Below, piece by piece: positions 1 to 9,518 of a DNA stretch of 49,373 nt. Source of the stretch: Caulobacter sp. (GTDB lineage Bacteria; Pseudomonadota; Alphaproteobacteria; Caulobacterales; Caulobacteraceae); assembly GCA_030680355.1 (NCBI GenBank), contig JAUXVF010000014.1, positions 1-49,373 of the forward strand, read 5' to 3'. The notes below the pieces were generated by a model that saw nothing but the letters and a program-made list of their open reading frames with translations, ran no database searches and was not told where the DNA came from. A program made the position numbers and the translations under genes. How positions within the stretch are numbered: position 1 is the stretch's first letter; each line of letters opens with the position of its first letter.

Positions 1-395
<395 letters not shown>

Positions 396-447
396 TCTTA
401 GTTGAACTCATGAAGCGCTTTTACTTGTCGACATTGATGTCTTCTCA

Positions 448-607
448 TTCATTTGCATCCCTTCCGCCGACCTGGTGGCTATGCCGGGGGTTCCCCACCC
501 GATCCCATTCCGAACTCGGTCGTTAAGCCCCCCAGGGCCGATGGTACTTCGTCTTAAGGCGCGGGAGAGTAGGTCGCCGCCAGGTCCGCCGAAGGGTTGC
601 AAATGAA
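448..607 (+). other. 5S precursor processing stem
   Basis: Bases 448-464 and 591-607 flank the 5S gene and pair over 17 positions with a single T-T mismatch. This gives a long double-stranded stem enclosing mature 5S. Such stems are typical substrates for RNase III or RNase E during rRNA maturation; which enzyme acts here is inference. Confidence 0.75.
469..586 (+). rRNA. rrf: 5S ribosomal RNA
   Basis: Helix I is formed by the bases at 470-479 (ACCTGGTGGC) and 576-585 (GCCGCCAGGT), which pair fully if one G-U wobble is allowed. The internal sequence has the usual 5S landmarks, CCGATCCCATTCCGAACTCGG and GGGAGAGTAGGTC. The ends are set by helix I and may shift by a few bases. Confidence 0.95.
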
Positions 608-647
608 GTCCAGATTGACCCTTCTTCACGATTTTTATTCCGGTTGC

Positions 648-724
<77 letters not shown>

Positions 725-730
725 AATTCG

Positions 731-765
731 AACCCCGTCAGACCCTTGGTCTGGCGGGTTTTCGC
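731..765 (+). terminator. rrn operon terminator
   Basis: An 11-pair stem, 734-744 with 748-758 (one G-T wobble), has a three-base loop and is followed by TTTT and a second T run. It lies directly after tRNA-fMet and just before the start codon of the next gene, so the rRNA transcript probably ends here. Confidence 0.85.
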
Positions 766-786
766 GTTTTTGGCCTATGAACAGAC

Positions 787-1338
787 ATGACTCAGCCTCC
801 GGGAACCGTCGTCGCCGTCAGCCTCGGCTCGCGGCATGGCGTCGACAAGGCCAATCAACCCTTCATCCGCCTGCTGGCCGGTCTCGGCGTCGAGGGCGAC
901 GCCCATTGCGGCGTGACGGTGCGGCACCGCTCCCGCGTCGCCGCCAATCCAGACCAGCCGAACCTGCGCCAGGTTCACCTGATCCACGCCGAGCTGTTTG
1001 ACGGGCTGGCGTCGGTCGGCTTCGCCATTACGCTCGGCCTGATGGGTGAGAACATCGCAACCCGCGACGTCGACCTGTTGGGTCTTCCCGCGGGCGCCTT
1101 GCTGTGTCTGGGCGCCAGCGCCGTGGTCGAGGTGACGGGCCTGCGAAACCCCTGCACTCAGCTCGACGACCTTCGACCTGGCTTGATGCGGGCCTGTCTC
1201 GGACGTGACCCGGCGGGTGAACCGGTGCGCAAGGCCGGGGTGATGGGCGTGGTGCGCGCCGGCGGAGATATCCGACCCGGCGACGCCATAACCGTGGTTC
1301 TGCCGCCGCAGCCGCACGCGCCGCTGCGCCCGGTCTGA
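787..1338 (+). CDS. MOSC domain protein
   Basis: A 183-residue protein that looks like a stand-alone MOSC domain. Visible family marks are GENI at residues 87-90, the TGLRNPC segment at 117-123 with the conserved Cys123, and a C-terminal RPGD turn near 163. MOSC domains (molybdenum cofactor sulfurase C-terminal) bind the cofactor or a sulfur carried on the cysteine, for example in YiiM- or mARC-type enzymes. The substrate here is unknown. The gene starts about 20 bases after the rrn terminator and shows only a weak ribosome site. No molybdoenzyme gene is adjacent, so the partner cannot be named. Confidence 0.85.
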   Translation: MTQPPGTVVAVSLGSRHGVDKANQPFIRLLAGLGVEGDAHCGVTVRHRSRVAANPDQPNLRQVHLIHAELFDGLASVGFAITLGLMGENIATRDVDLLGLPAGALLCLGASAVVEVTGLRNPCTQLDDLRPGLMRACLGRDPAGEPVRKAGVMGVVRAGGDIRPGDAITVVLPPQPHAPLRPV

Positions 1339-1368
1339 CGAAAGCGCGCTTTTCGCCGCCGCCGGGTC

Positions 1369-2184
1369 ATGAGACACGAAGGGATGAGCTTTCTTGCGGC
1401 GAACGGTCTGAGCGTCTGGTGCGAGCGGAGCGGCGAGGGCCCGCCGCTGTTGATCATTTCCGGCACAGGCGGCGACCTGCGTCGCAAACCCGGCGTTCTG
1501 GACGGTCCGCTGGCCCGGCGGTTCACTGCGGCGAGCTATGATCAGCGCGGCCTGGGCCAGACGGACAAACCCGATGGCCCCTACAGCATGGCCGACTATG
1601 CCGATGATGCGGCCGCCGTGCTTGATGCGCTCGGGTGGGACGCGGCCCATGTCATGGGGATCTCCTTTGGCGGCATGGTCGCCCAGGAACTGGCCGTTCG
1701 ACATCCGTCCCGGCTGCGGAAACTGGTCCTTTGCTGCACGTCGCCGGGCGGCGAGGGCGGGGCGTCCTACCCGCTCCATGATCTGATCGGAATGACCCCG
1801 GAGGCCCGCGCCCGGCACATGATCCGGATTTCGAACCTGACCCACGACGAAACCTGGCAGGCCGCCAACAGGGACGCCTTTGAAGCCATGGTCGCTTTTT
1901 CGGCGACGGACCCCTGGGCCGACGAACCGCGCCGGGCGATGGGAGCGGAGCTCCAGCTGCGCGCTCGCGCCGGTCACGACGTCTGGGATCGACTGCCGTC
2001 GATCACGGCGCCGACCCTGATCTGCGGCGGCCGCCATGACGGCATCGCCACGCCCGAGACGCAGAACCGGATGGCGGCCCGCATTCCGGGCGCCCAGCTG
2101 CGCATGTTCGAGGGCGGGCACCTGTTTCTGATAGAGGATCGCAGCGCGTTCACCGCGATCGGTGATTTTCTGGAGGCCCCATGA
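1369..2184 (+). CDS. alpha/beta hydrolase
   Basis: A 271-residue alpha/beta-hydrolase fold protein. The nucleophile elbow GISFGG places the catalytic Ser near residue 99. The likely acid is the Asp in GRHDG and the likely histidine the one in GGHLF near the C-terminus. The fold resembles 3-oxoadipate enol-lactonase and related esterases, but the substrate cannot be read from sequence. A second ATG at 1384 (protein starting MSFLAANG) is an equally good start. The stop overlaps the ATG of the next gene by four bases (ATGA), so the two are probably translationally coupled. Confidence 0.85.
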   Translation: MRHEGMSFLAANGLSVWCERSGEGPPLLIISGTGGDLRRKPGVLDGPLARRFTAASYDQRGLGQTDKPDGPYSMADYADDAAAVLDALGWDAAHVMGISFGGMVAQELAVRHPSRLRKLVLCCTSPGGEGGASYPLHDLIGMTPEARARHMIRISNLTHDETWQAANRDAFEAMVAFSATDPWADEPRRAMGAELQLRARAGHDVWDRLPSITAPTLICGGRHDGIATPETQNRMAARIPGAQLRMFEGGHLFLIEDRSAFTAIGDFLEAP

Positions 2185-3767
2185 CTGACGCCGTCATCAT
2201 CGGCGGCGGGCACAATGGCCTGGTCTGCGCCTTCTACCTGGCCCGCGCTGGTCTGAAGGTGACGGTGCTCGAACGTCGCGATGTGGTTGGCGGCGCCGCG
2301 GTCACCGAGGAATTCCATCCGGGATTTCGCAACTCCGTGGCCAGCTACACCGTCAGTCTGCTCAATCCCAAGGTCATCGCCGACCTTGATCTGCACCGGC
2401 ATGGTCTGCGCATCGTCAATCGCAAGGTCTCGAACTTCCTGCCGCTCAAGGACGGCTATCTGGCCACGGGCGATGGGCGGACCTACGCCGAGGTCGCCAG
2501 GTTCTCGCAGCGCGACGCCGATCAGCTGGACGCCTACAACGCCCGCCTCGAGACTATCGCCGATATCTTGCGCGATCTGGTGCTGCAGAGCCCGCCGAAC
2601 ATGAGCGAGGGCGGCCTGTTGCAGGCGCTGCCCGACCTGATCAAGAGCGCCGCCCTCGGCAAGCGGATTTCAAACCTCGACACCACCGGTCGTCGCGACC
2701 TGCTGGCGATGTTTTCCCAGTCGGCCGGCGACTGGCTCGATGGCTGGTTCGAGAGCGACCCGATCAAGGCCGTTCTGGGCTTCGACGGCATCGTCGGCGC
2801 CTTCGCCAGCCCCTATACGCCGGGCACCGCCTATGTCCTGCTGCACCATGTGTTCGGCGAAGTGAATGGCCAGAAGGGCGCCTGGGGCCACGCCATCGGC
2901 GGTATGGGGGCCATCACCCAGGCCATGGCCGCCGCCTGCCGTGAGCAGGGCGTCGAGATCCGCACCGGCGTATCGGTCGCCGAGGTGCTGACCGAAAAGG
3001 GCCGCGCCGTGGGCGTGGTCACCGACGGCGGCGGGACCCTTCGCGCCCGTTCGGTCGTGTCCAACATCCATCCCAAACTGCTGTTCCAGACCCTGCTCGA
3101 CCCGGCCTTGCTGCCGGCCGACTTCAACGAACGCATCACCCGATACCGTTCCGGTTCGGGCACCTTCCGTATGAATGTGGCGCTGAGCGAACTGCCGCGG
3201 TTCACCTGCCTGCCCGAGCCTGGAGATCATCTGACGGGGGGCGTCATTATCGCGCCGGACCTGGCCTATATGGAACGGGCCTACGCCGACGCCCGCCAGC
3301 ACGGCTGGTCGCGCGAGCCGATCGTCGAGATGCTGATCCCCTCGGTCGTCGACGATAGCCTGGCCCCTCCGGGACAACATGTGGCGAGCCTGTTCTGCCA
3401 GCATGTCCAGCCGGTCCTGTCCGGTGGCCGCAGCTGGGATGACCATCGGGAAGAGGTCGCCGACCTGATGATCGCCACGGTCGACAAATGGGCGCCGGGG
3501 TTCAAGGCCTCGGTGCTGGGCCGGCAGATCAACAGTCCGCTGGATCTCGAACGCACCTTCGGTCTGGTGGGCGGAGACATCATGCATGGCGTCCTGAGCC
3601 TGGATCAGCTGTTCTCGGCCCGGCCTGTGCTGGGCCACGGCGCCTATCGCGGGCCGCTGAAAGGACTCTACCTGTGTGGCGCAGGGACCCATCCCGGCGG
3701 CGGCGTCACCGGCGCGCCGGGCCACAACGCCGCTCGCGAAATTCTGAAGGATTTCCGGCGCTTCTAG
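2181..3767 (+). CDS. FAD/NAD(P)-dependent oxidoreductase, phytoene desaturase / PYROXD2-like
   Basis: A 528-residue flavoprotein of the phytoene dehydrogenase-like superfamily. The N-terminal GGGHNGL motif (residues about 7-13) binds the FAD ADP moiety, and the C-terminal segment LYLCGAGTHPGGGVTGAPG near 495-513 is the second FAD contact typical of this superfamily. Overall length and the GGMGAI segment resemble the PYROXD2 subgroup more than true carotenoid desaturases. No crtB, crtE or other carotenoid genes are nearby, so a carotenoid role is not supported. It overlaps the preceding hydrolase by four bases and ends convergently with the N-acetyltransferase. Confidence 0.85.
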   Translation: MTDAVIIGGGHNGLVCAFYLARAGLKVTVLERRDVVGGAAVTEEFHPGFRNSVASYTVSLLNPKVIADLDLHRHGLRIVNRKVSNFLPLKDGYLATGDGRTYAEVARFSQRDADQLDAYNARLETIADILRDLVLQSPPNMSEGGLLQALPDLIKSAALGKRISNLDTTGRRDLLAMFSQSAGDWLDGWFESDPIKAVLGFDGIVGAFASPYTPGTAYVLLHHVFGEVNGQKGAWGHAIGGMGAITQAMAAACREQGVEIRTGVSVAEVLTEKGRAVGVVTDGGGTLRARSVVSNIHPKLLFQTLLDPALLPADFNERITRYRSGSGTFRMNVALSELPRFTCLPEPGDHLTGGVIIAPDLAYMERAYADARQHGWSREPIVEMLIPSVVDDSLAPPGQHVASLFCQHVQPVLSGGRSWDDHREEVADLMIATVDKWAPGFKASVLGRQINSPLDLERTFGLVGGDIMHGVLSLDQLFSARPVLGHGAYRGPLKGLYLCGAGTHPGGGVTGAPGHNAAREILKDFRRF

Positions 3768-3817
3768 TCAGCACCGTAGTGGTCCAAGGCGCTGCCGCGT
3801 CAGCTGTCGGTCGGACC

Positions 3818-4630
3818 TTAGGCCGTCGGGCCAAACAGCGCCTCGTGGCGAGCGCGGATCGCCGGCCAGAGGTCGGCGGCTTCGGGCAGGTCGAGGCCGA
3901 AAACCCTGTCCAGAACCTCGATATAGGCGTCAGCCGACGGAATGGTCTGTTTCGTCGTGTCCTCGACGCCCAGGGTCAGCAGTGTCCGCCCGCGCAGGAT
4001 CGACAGACCCTCGGGCCCGTGGCGCTGGACGACGGCGTTCTGCACGAAGACCGAGTCCTGCGCCGTCTGGAGCCAGTGGCAGCGCGCGCTCAGCGCCGCT
4101 TCGTCGCCGGGCCGGTCGCGAAAATCGAATGACGGCGCCCCGCCGCGGGGATGGTTGTGCACGCGCCACCAGCCGTCCGACTGCGCCTCCAGGGCGAAGT
4201 CGAACAGACCGCTCCGGAATGGGCCGGCCTTGATGGGGAAGGGGTCCAGCGGTCCGTCGCCGAACCCGACGTCGGCCAGCCAGGGGCCGTCGTCGAGATC
4301 AACCCGCAGGATTAGATGATTGGCCTCTGCGGCGTCGCCCAGGAGGACCCTGCCAACGCCTCCGGCCATGCGGGTGACCGAAAACCCGATCTCGGCCAGG
4401 GCCCAGCCGAGCAGGCCGTTCATCTCGTAGCACCAGCCGCCACGCCGGCGTTCGACGATCTTCTCGAAAGCGGCCGCCGGTTCCGTGGTTACGGGCCGCC
4501 CGAGTTGAACGTCCAGATTCTCATAGGGAATGGCGAGCAGATGTGCGCGATGGACGGCCTTCAGGGTGGCGAGGTCGGGCCGCGCCTCGCCCTGAAAACC
4601 GATGCGGCGGAAATAAGCCGCCAGGTCCAT
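3818..4630 (-). CDS. nat: arylamine N-acetyltransferase
   Basis: A 270-residue protein of the NAT family, which moves an acetyl group from acetyl-CoA to arylamines or arylhydrazines through a cysteine thioester. The catalytic triad is visible: Cys67 in RRGGWCYE, His105 in ANHLIL and Asp120 in LADVGFGD. PYENLD at 36-41 is another family signature. Length is normal. The ATG directly abuts the stop codon of the upstream flavin oxidoreductase on the same strand, so the two are likely cotranscribed and may act on related xenobiotic or aromatic compounds (inference). Confidence 0.93.
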   Translation of the reverse strand: MDLAAYFRRIGFQGEARPDLATLKAVHRAHLLAIPYENLDVQLGRPVTTEPAAAFEKIVERRRGGWCYEMNGLLGWALAEIGFSVTRMAGGVGRVLLGDAAEANHLILRVDLDDGPWLADVGFGDGPLDPFPIKAGPFRSGLFDFALEAQSDGWWRVHNHPRGGAPSFDFRDRPGDEAALSARCHWLQTAQDSVFVQNAVVQRHGPEGLSILRGRTLLTLGVEDTTKQTIPSADAYIEVLDRVFGLDLPEAADLWPAIRARHEALFGPTA

Positions 4631-5845
4631 CTATTCAGCCGCGGGCTTCTTGTTCATGCCCATGGCCTCGAGGATCTCCGGCCGGATGTTGTCGGTGCCC
4701 TTGGCCTGGATGTGCTGCGCCACCCGCGTGCCGACGGCGGCCATGGCTTCGCCGATGAAGCGAGGGCGGTTCGCGGCCGCCCAGGTCAGCGAGGCGTCGC
4801 GGTTGTCATTGAGCTCCTGGAACTTCGGGAACACGTAACGGGCCATCAGCTCATAGGACTTCTTCTTGCGGTCCCATTCGGCCCAGTTGTGGTCCATAAA
4901 CAGGAAGGCGCCGAAGCCGCCCGACTGGACTTTCAGCCGCTCGATCTGGGCGATGGCGTCATCGGGCGTGCCGATCACGGCCATGCCCGATGCGATCAGG
5001 GCGTCCACCGGGTCGGAGCCGTCCTGCGGGGCCAGCGGCAGAGCCGCCACTTCCTGGAAGTAGTACAGCCAGTCCTGCAGACCGAACCGTACCTCCTCGC
5101 GGGCCTGTTCGCGGGTCTCGGCGATATGCATCGGCCCGACCAGGCGCCAGCCTGACCGGTCCATGACATGGCCGCTTTCCTTGGCCTTGTCCTCGGCGAT
5201 GGCCCAGTTGGAGGCCAGGGCGTTGAAGCCGCCGCTCTGGGTAGCGCCGATTGACAGCAGGCCCAAGCCATGGCGGCCGGCGGCGTTGGCCCCGGTCGGC
5301 GAGACCTGGCTGGCGGCGCAGATTTCCACCGACGGGCGGCTGAACGGCGTCATCTGCAGACGCGCTTCGTTGAGCTCGAACCAGTCGGTCTTTTTCGTCA
5401 CCTGCTCGCCGCGCAACAGCGGCACGAGCACATCGATCGCCTCGTCCATGCGGTCGCGCTGGGCGGATACCGGAATGCCCATCATGAAGGCGTCCGACGG
5501 CAGGGCGCCGGGACCGACCCCGAACATCACCCGGCCGCGGGTGATGTGGTCGAGCTGGTTGATCCGGTCGGCCAGCATCAGCGGGTGATGGTAGGGCAGG
5601 GAGGCGACGCCGGTGCCCAGGCGGATGTGTTTGGTCCGCTCGGCCGCCGTGGCGATGAACAGTTCGGGGCTGGCGATCAGTTCGTAGCCGGCGGAGTGGT
5701 GCTCACCGATCCAGGCCTCGTCATAGCCTAGGCGGTCCATGTGCTGGACCAGTTCCAGGTCCCGCTCGATGGCCAGGGTGGGGTTTTCGCGCAGGGGGTG
5801 GAAGGGGGCAATGAAGGCCCCAAAGCGCATCCTGGTTCCAGCCAT
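4631..5845 (-). CDS. LLM-class flavin-dependent oxidoreductase (luciferase-like)
   Basis: A 404-residue protein of the bacterial luciferase-like monooxygenase family, a TIM-barrel enzyme using reduced flavin supplied by a separate reductase. Marks include the N-terminal RFGAFIAPFHP strand, DEAWIGEHHS near residues 38-47, the VMFGVGPGALPSD segment near 105-117 and the GTPDDAIAQIERL segment late in the protein. The start at 5845 is supported by a GGAGGG ribosome site seven bases upstream. The substrate is unknown; relatives oxidise alkanes, hydrocarbons, amines or sulfonates. It is followed without a gap by the N-acetyltransferase. Confidence 0.9.
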   Translation of the reverse strand: MAGTRMRFGAFIAPFHPLRENPTLAIERDLELVQHMDRLGYDEAWIGEHHSAGYELIASPELFIATAAERTKHIRLGTGVASLPYHHPLMLADRINQLDHITRGRVMFGVGPGALPSDAFMMGIPVSAQRDRMDEAIDVLVPLLRGEQVTKKTDWFELNEARLQMTPFSRPSVEICAASQVSPTGANAAGRHGLGLLSIGATQSGGFNALASNWAIAEDKAKESGHVMDRSGWRLVGPMHIAETREQAREEVRFGLQDWLYYFQEVAALPLAPQDGSDPVDALIASGMAVIGTPDDAIAQIERLKVQSGGFGAFLFMDHNWAEWDRKKKSYELMARYVFPKFQELNDNRDASLTWAAANRPRFIGEAMAAVGTRVAQHIQAKGTDNIRPEILEAMGMNKKPAAE

Positions 5846-5964
5846 GTCGCGTCCCTCCTGGACGTCATTTCAAGGTTATCTGTGATCAGTCTAGCCGGCG
5901 GCGGGAGGCTGGCTAGACCGAAAGTGCGGGTGACGTTAGGGCGTCCGACCGATTTCTTCTGATC

Positions 5965-6315
5965 TCAGCGGAAGGCGAACGGGCCGTCGCCCGCCGCCGA
6001 CGGCTGAGGTCCGCTCCAGACCTCGATCCCGGCCTCGCGGGCGCCGCAACCCGAGCACCGCATCCGCCGGCCCAGCATGTGGAGCCGGTCATCGGCGCCG
6101 TGGCCGGCCGCCCACCAGGCGGCGTCGACCACCGTCACCCTCTGGCAGCGGGGGTTGAGGCAGCGGGCCCGCAGATGCATGCCGGCGCGCAGGGCCGAGG
6201 CCACAGGCCAGCCGCGCACCTCGGCGGCGGGTTTAAGCTGCTGACTGACAGGCGGGGCGTCGTCCATGAAGACCTCGGTGTTCCCCATATGTTCCGCATC
6301 CCGATGATGAGTCAA
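5965..6315 (-). CDS. small putative zinc-ribbon protein, unknown function
   Basis: A 116-residue protein that I do not recognise as a named family. Two cysteine pairs, CLNPRC near residues 51-56 and CSGC near 87-90, could form a zinc ribbon with about 30 residues between the knuckles. The segment between holds Trp-rich and His-containing sequence. An internal Met near residue 11 (MGNTEVF) is an alternative start. It lies seven bases downstream of the yedK-like gene on the same strand, so it is probably cotranscribed with it. Function is not inferable. Confidence 0.65.
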   Translation of the reverse strand: MTHHRDAEHMGNTEVFMDDAPPVSQQLKPAAEVRGWPVASALRAGMHLRARCLNPRCQRVTVVDAAWWAAGHGADDRLHMLGRRMRCSGCGAREAGIEVWSGPQPSAAGDGPFAFR

Positions 6316-6321
6316 CGCCGC

Positions 6322-6894
6322 TCAGGTCTCCCTCTTCGCAACGCTGAAGGTTCCCGCCGGACTGGGGGCGATCAACCCTGATTCCGGGGCGCCAGCCAGC
6401 CAATCACGCCATTGATCGGGCATCAGGGCGACCGGCTGGCGATCATGAATCGGGGCCACGTCGGGGCCGGGCTCGCAGGTCAGCAGGGTGAAACGGTCGT
6501 CGCGGACGTGGCCGGCGAGGGCGAATATCTCGACCTCGGGCGCCTGGAACAGCCACCAGTCCTTGCGTTTCTGGCCCGGCTGAACCGGGTCGGTCGTTTC
6601 GTAGAAGCCGTTGACCATGACCAGGCAGCGCCCCACCCGGGAGAAGCGGCGGCCTTCCGATCGGAAATTGATCAGCGGGCCGCCCCGGTCGCGCGGAAAC
6701 CCCCAGGCCATCCAGCACAGTCGCCCGCCGTCCGCCTCGGGAACCACCACGCAGGCGGGGTCGGTCGGCCGGATGTCGCCGGTCACGCCCCGGTTGGGCA
6801 TTGGCGCCTCCGGCCAGATCAGCGGGATCCGCACCTGGGAGAAGGCCCACTCGACCCGTTTGGGATTGTTGGGGCTCAGGAAGGTGTTGCACAT
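6322..6894 (-). CDS. SOS response-associated peptidase family protein (YedK/HMCES type)
   Basis: A 190-residue SRAP-domain protein. This family forms a stable thiazolidine link between Cys2 and abasic sites in single-stranded DNA, shielding them from breakage. The required residues are visible: Met1-Cys2-Asn3 at the start, the Asn/Arg/Glu-rich NFRSE segment, the conserved Glu in NGFYE and the histidine in PIHDRQPV. The protein is somewhat short compared with the E. coli protein of about 222 residues. No LexA box is obvious just upstream. The zinc-ribbon gene follows on the same strand. Confidence 0.92.
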   Translation of the reverse strand: MCNTFLSPNNPKRVEWAFSQVRIPLIWPEAPMPNRGVTGDIRPTDPACVVVPEADGGRLCWMAWGFPRDRGGPLINFRSEGRRFSRVGRCLVMVNGFYETTDPVQPGQKRKDWWLFQAPEVEIFALAGHVRDDRFTLLTCEPGPDVAPIHDRQPVALMPDQWRDWLAGAPESGLIAPSPAGTFSVAKRET

Positions 6895-6938
6895 GCGGCC
6901 ACTCTAGCAAGCGCGCCCACATCAGCTAGACAGGCGGG

Positions 6939-7766
6939 ATGAACTATCGTCACGCCTTCCACGCCGGAAACTTCGCCGATCTGGTCAAACACGCGACCCT
7001 GACCCTGGTGCTGGAGGCGCTTGGCCGCGATCCCGCGCCCCTGACCGTCATCGACACCCACGCCGGCGCGGGCGGCTACGACCTGGACGGCGAACTGGCC
7101 CGGCGAACGGGGGAAGCCGCCCAGGGCGTCTTCCGGCTCATGGCGGCGAAGGACGCGCCGCCCGCCTTTGATCGGCTGAAGGCCGCCGTCCGCAAGGGCA
7201 ATCCAGGCGGCGGCGTCCGTTTCTATCCGGGCTCGCCCAGTCTCATTGTCGCCGCCTTGCGCCCGCGGGACCGCTTTATCGCCTGCGAACTGCGCGAAGA
7301 TGACGTTGCGCTCCTGAACCAGACCCTGGCGCCGTTTTCGGGCGCCAAGGCGTTCCAGACCGATGGCTATGGCATGGCCGAACGGGAGGCGGGCAAGGGC
7401 GGACGCGTCTTCATCCTGATCGATCCGCCGTTCGAACGGGGCGATGACTATGCGCGGCTCGCCGCGACCATGGCGTCCGTGCTGCTGCTCGACCCTGAGG
7501 CCTGCATGGCTGTTTGGCTGCCGCTCAAGGATCTGGAGACGTTCGACGCCTTTCTGCGGTCGGTGGAGCCGATCGGGGCTGATCTTCTGATCGTCGAGAC
7601 GCGGCTCAAGCCCCTGACCGATCCGATGAAGATGAACGGCTGCGTGATGGTCGTCGCCAATCCGCCGGAAGGGCTCGAGGAACCGCTCGCCGACGCCTGT
7701 CGCTGGGTCGCCGACCGGCTTGGTGACGCGGGCGGAAAGGCGAGCGTCTGGCGCACGGGGATGTGA
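6939..7766 (+). CDS. rlmJ: 23S rRNA (adenine(2030)-N6)-methyltransferase RlmJ
   Basis: A 275-residue RlmJ-type methyltransferase, which methylates N6 of A2030 in 23S rRNA using S-adenosylmethionine. The N-terminal signature MNYRHAFHAGNFADLVKH is diagnostic. The IDTHAGAGGYD segment near residues 39-49 is the SAM-binding motif and IDPPFE near 164-169 is the catalytic NPPY-type motif in its DPPF form. Length is normal. The gene is divergent from yedK with about 45 bases between them. Confidence 0.95.
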   Translation: MNYRHAFHAGNFADLVKHATLTLVLEALGRDPAPLTVIDTHAGAGGYDLDGELARRTGEAAQGVFRLMAAKDAPPAFDRLKAAVRKGNPGGGVRFYPGSPSLIVAALRPRDRFIACELREDDVALLNQTLAPFSGAKAFQTDGYGMAEREAGKGGRVFILIDPPFERGDDYARLAATMASVLLLDPEACMAVWLPLKDLETFDAFLRSVEPIGADLLIVETRLKPLTDPMKMNGCVMVVANPPEGLEEPLADACRWVADRLGDAGGKASVWRTGM

Positions 7767-7843
7767 CAAATCTTTCGCGTCCGCGAGATAGAAATCCATG
7801 ATATGCTGCGCTGCACAATAAACTGCTCGGCTGGAGAACCCGC

Positions 7844-8425
7844 ATGGACAAGCCCGCTTTCCCTACCGCTGACACCGAGAAGATGATGAGCCTGCCGCTT
7901 GGCGCGGTCTCGCCGCTCTGGCTGATGTTCGCCGGGGCCGCGACCGTCGGCGCCGCCTTCTACTGGAGCAAGGCTTTCTTCAAACCGACCAATCTCGAAG
8001 CTCTGATCCGTATCGAGGAGTCGGCCGCCGACGCCGTCGTCGAGGAGATCGAGGACATGGTCGAGGTCGTCGAGGCCATGGCCGACACCGCCGAAGAGAC
8101 CCTCGAGGAGGCCATGGACGTGGCGACCGAGGTGGTCGACGACCTGGTCGAGGCGACGCCCGAGCCCGTCGAACATCTGATGGCCGCCCTGATGCCCGAG
8201 CCGGTCGCGCCGATGACGCCGGCCAAGCCCGACGACCTGACCCGTCTGACCGGCATCGGTCCCAAACTGGCCGCCGCCTTTTCCGAACGTGGCGTCACTC
8301 GCTTCGCCGACATCGCGGCCTGGAGCGAAGACGACATCGCCCGCTTCGACAAGGAGCTGAAGCTGATGGGCCGGGTGACCCGCGAAGCCTGGATCGCCCA
8401 GGCCAAGCGTTACGCCGAGGCCTGA
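7844..8425 (+). CDS. membrane-anchored helix-hairpin-helix protein
   Basis: A 193-residue protein with three parts: one transmembrane segment near residues 22-42, a highly acidic, helix-forming Glu/Val/Asp stretch near 55-110, and a C-terminal helix-hairpin-helix domain starting [12 protein letters not shown] near 130. The last domain resembles the C-terminal extension seen on alphaproteobacterial NuoE proteins and some ribosomal or DNA-binding HhH modules, so nucleic-acid or protein binding at the membrane is possible but unproven. The start has a GGAGAA site upstream. The 3' end overlaps the convergent meaB gene by 16 bases. Confidence 0.8.
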   Translation: MDKPAFPTADTEKMMSLPLGAVSPLWLMFAGAATVGAAFYWSKAFFKPTNLEALIRIEESAADAVVEEIEDMVEVVEAMADTAEETLEEAMDVATEVVDDLVEATPEPVEHLMAALMPEPVAPMTPAKPDDLTRLTGIGPKLAAAFSERGVTRFADIAAWSEDDIARFDKELKLMGRVTREAWIAQAKRYAEA

Positions 8426-9408
8426 TCGTCCAGACCGAACGCCGCGAGTAACCGGTCGGCCGCCGCCGAGGCAGGCAGCCGACCGGCGCGGACCTGATCC
8501 TCGAGATCCTGGGCCTGGGCGGCGACATCCGGGTGGGCCCGGAAGGCTGTGTCCAGACGATCGCGGACCATGGCCCACATCCAGCGCGTGTTCTGCGCCG
8601 CCCGGCGTCGATCCCGGTCGCCATTGGCGGTCATGATCTGGCGATGACGCTCGATCTGGCCCCAGAGCCGGTCCAGTCCTTCGTTCTTCAGGCCCGAGGC
8701 GGTGAGCACCGGCGGCGTCCAGTCGGGTGAGGCGGGCGCCAGGATATGCAGCGCCGCCCGGTATTCGCCGGCCGACCGTTCGGCCCGCTCGGGATCGGAA
8801 TCGGCCTTGTTGATCACGATCAGGTCGGCGATCTCGATCAGCCCCTTCTTGATGCCCTGAAGCTCGTCGCCGCCGCCCGGGATCAACAGGGCCAGGAAGA
8901 TGTCGACCATGTCGGCGACCACCGTCTCGGACTGGCCGACGCCGACCGTCTCGACGATGACCACATCGAACCCCGCCGCCTCGCAGAGCAGCATGGCCTC
9001 GCGGGTCTTGCGCGCCACGCCGCCCAGGGTGCCGCCGGACGGAGAGGGGCGGATGAAGGCGTTGGGGTCGACCGACAGCCTCTCCATACGGGTCTTGTCG
9101 CCGAGGATCGAACCGCCGGTGCGGCTGGACGAGGGATCGACGGTCAGCACCGCGACCCGGTGGCCGGCGGCGGTCAGATTGGTCCCCAGGGCCTCGATGG
9201 TGGTCGACTTGCCGGCCCCGGGTACGCCGGTGATCCCGACGCGCTGGGCCTTGCCGGTATGGGGCATCAGCTGTTCGAGCAGGGCGCGGGCCGCGATCTG
9301 GTGATCGGCCCGCCGGCTCTCGACCAGGGTGATGGCGCGGGCCAGGGCGGCGCGGTCGCCGGCCAGCAGGCGCTGCGCCATGGTTGCGATGTCGGGAATC
9401 CGGCTCAT
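8410..9408 (-). CDS. meaB: methylmalonyl-CoA mutase-associated GTPase MeaB
   Basis: A 332-residue G3E-family P-loop GTPase (MeaB/ArgK). It loads and protects the adenosylcobalamin cofactor of methylmalonyl-CoA mutase, gating transfer by GTP hydrolysis. The Walker A motif GVPGAGKST lies near residues 60-68, the switch and Walker B region around [12 protein letters not shown] near 150, and NKAD for guanine specificity near 200. Its client enzyme is encoded 2.6 kb further on, on the same strand (12053-15652). In between lie genes on the opposite strand, so the two are not one transcript. Confidence 0.95.
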   Translation of the reverse strand: MSRIPDIATMAQRLLAGDRAALARAITLVESRRADHQIAARALLEQLMPHTGKAQRVGITGVPGAGKSTTIEALGTNLTAAGHRVAVLTVDPSSSRTGGSILGDKTRMERLSVDPNAFIRPSPSGGTLGGVARKTREAMLLCEAAGFDVVIVETVGVGQSETVVADMVDIFLALLIPGGGDELQGIKKGLIEIADLIVINKADSDPERAERSAGEYRAALHILAPASPDWTPPVLTASGLKNEGLDRLWGQIERHRQIMTANGDRDRRRAAQNTRWMWAMVRDRLDTAFRAHPDVAAQAQDLEDQVRAGRLPASAAADRLLAAFGLDDQASA

Positions 9409-9518
9409 CAGAGCCGTCTAGAGGACCCGAGGCGTCGCGGAAACCCAAACCCTCACCGGCAGCGCCGCGGAAAAAGCCGCTGGCGGAACCGACTGGCCCC
9501 ACACTAGGTTAGCTCCCC

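Noticed and set aside
2181..3767. Carotenoid desaturase (CrtI)
   Set aside because: The FAD motifs fit the superfamily, but the protein resembles the PYROXD2 subgroup more and no carotenoid genes are adjacent.
7448..9502. 684-codon minus-strand frame across rlmJ and meaB
   Set aside because: It crosses two well-supported genes in another frame and shows no domain.
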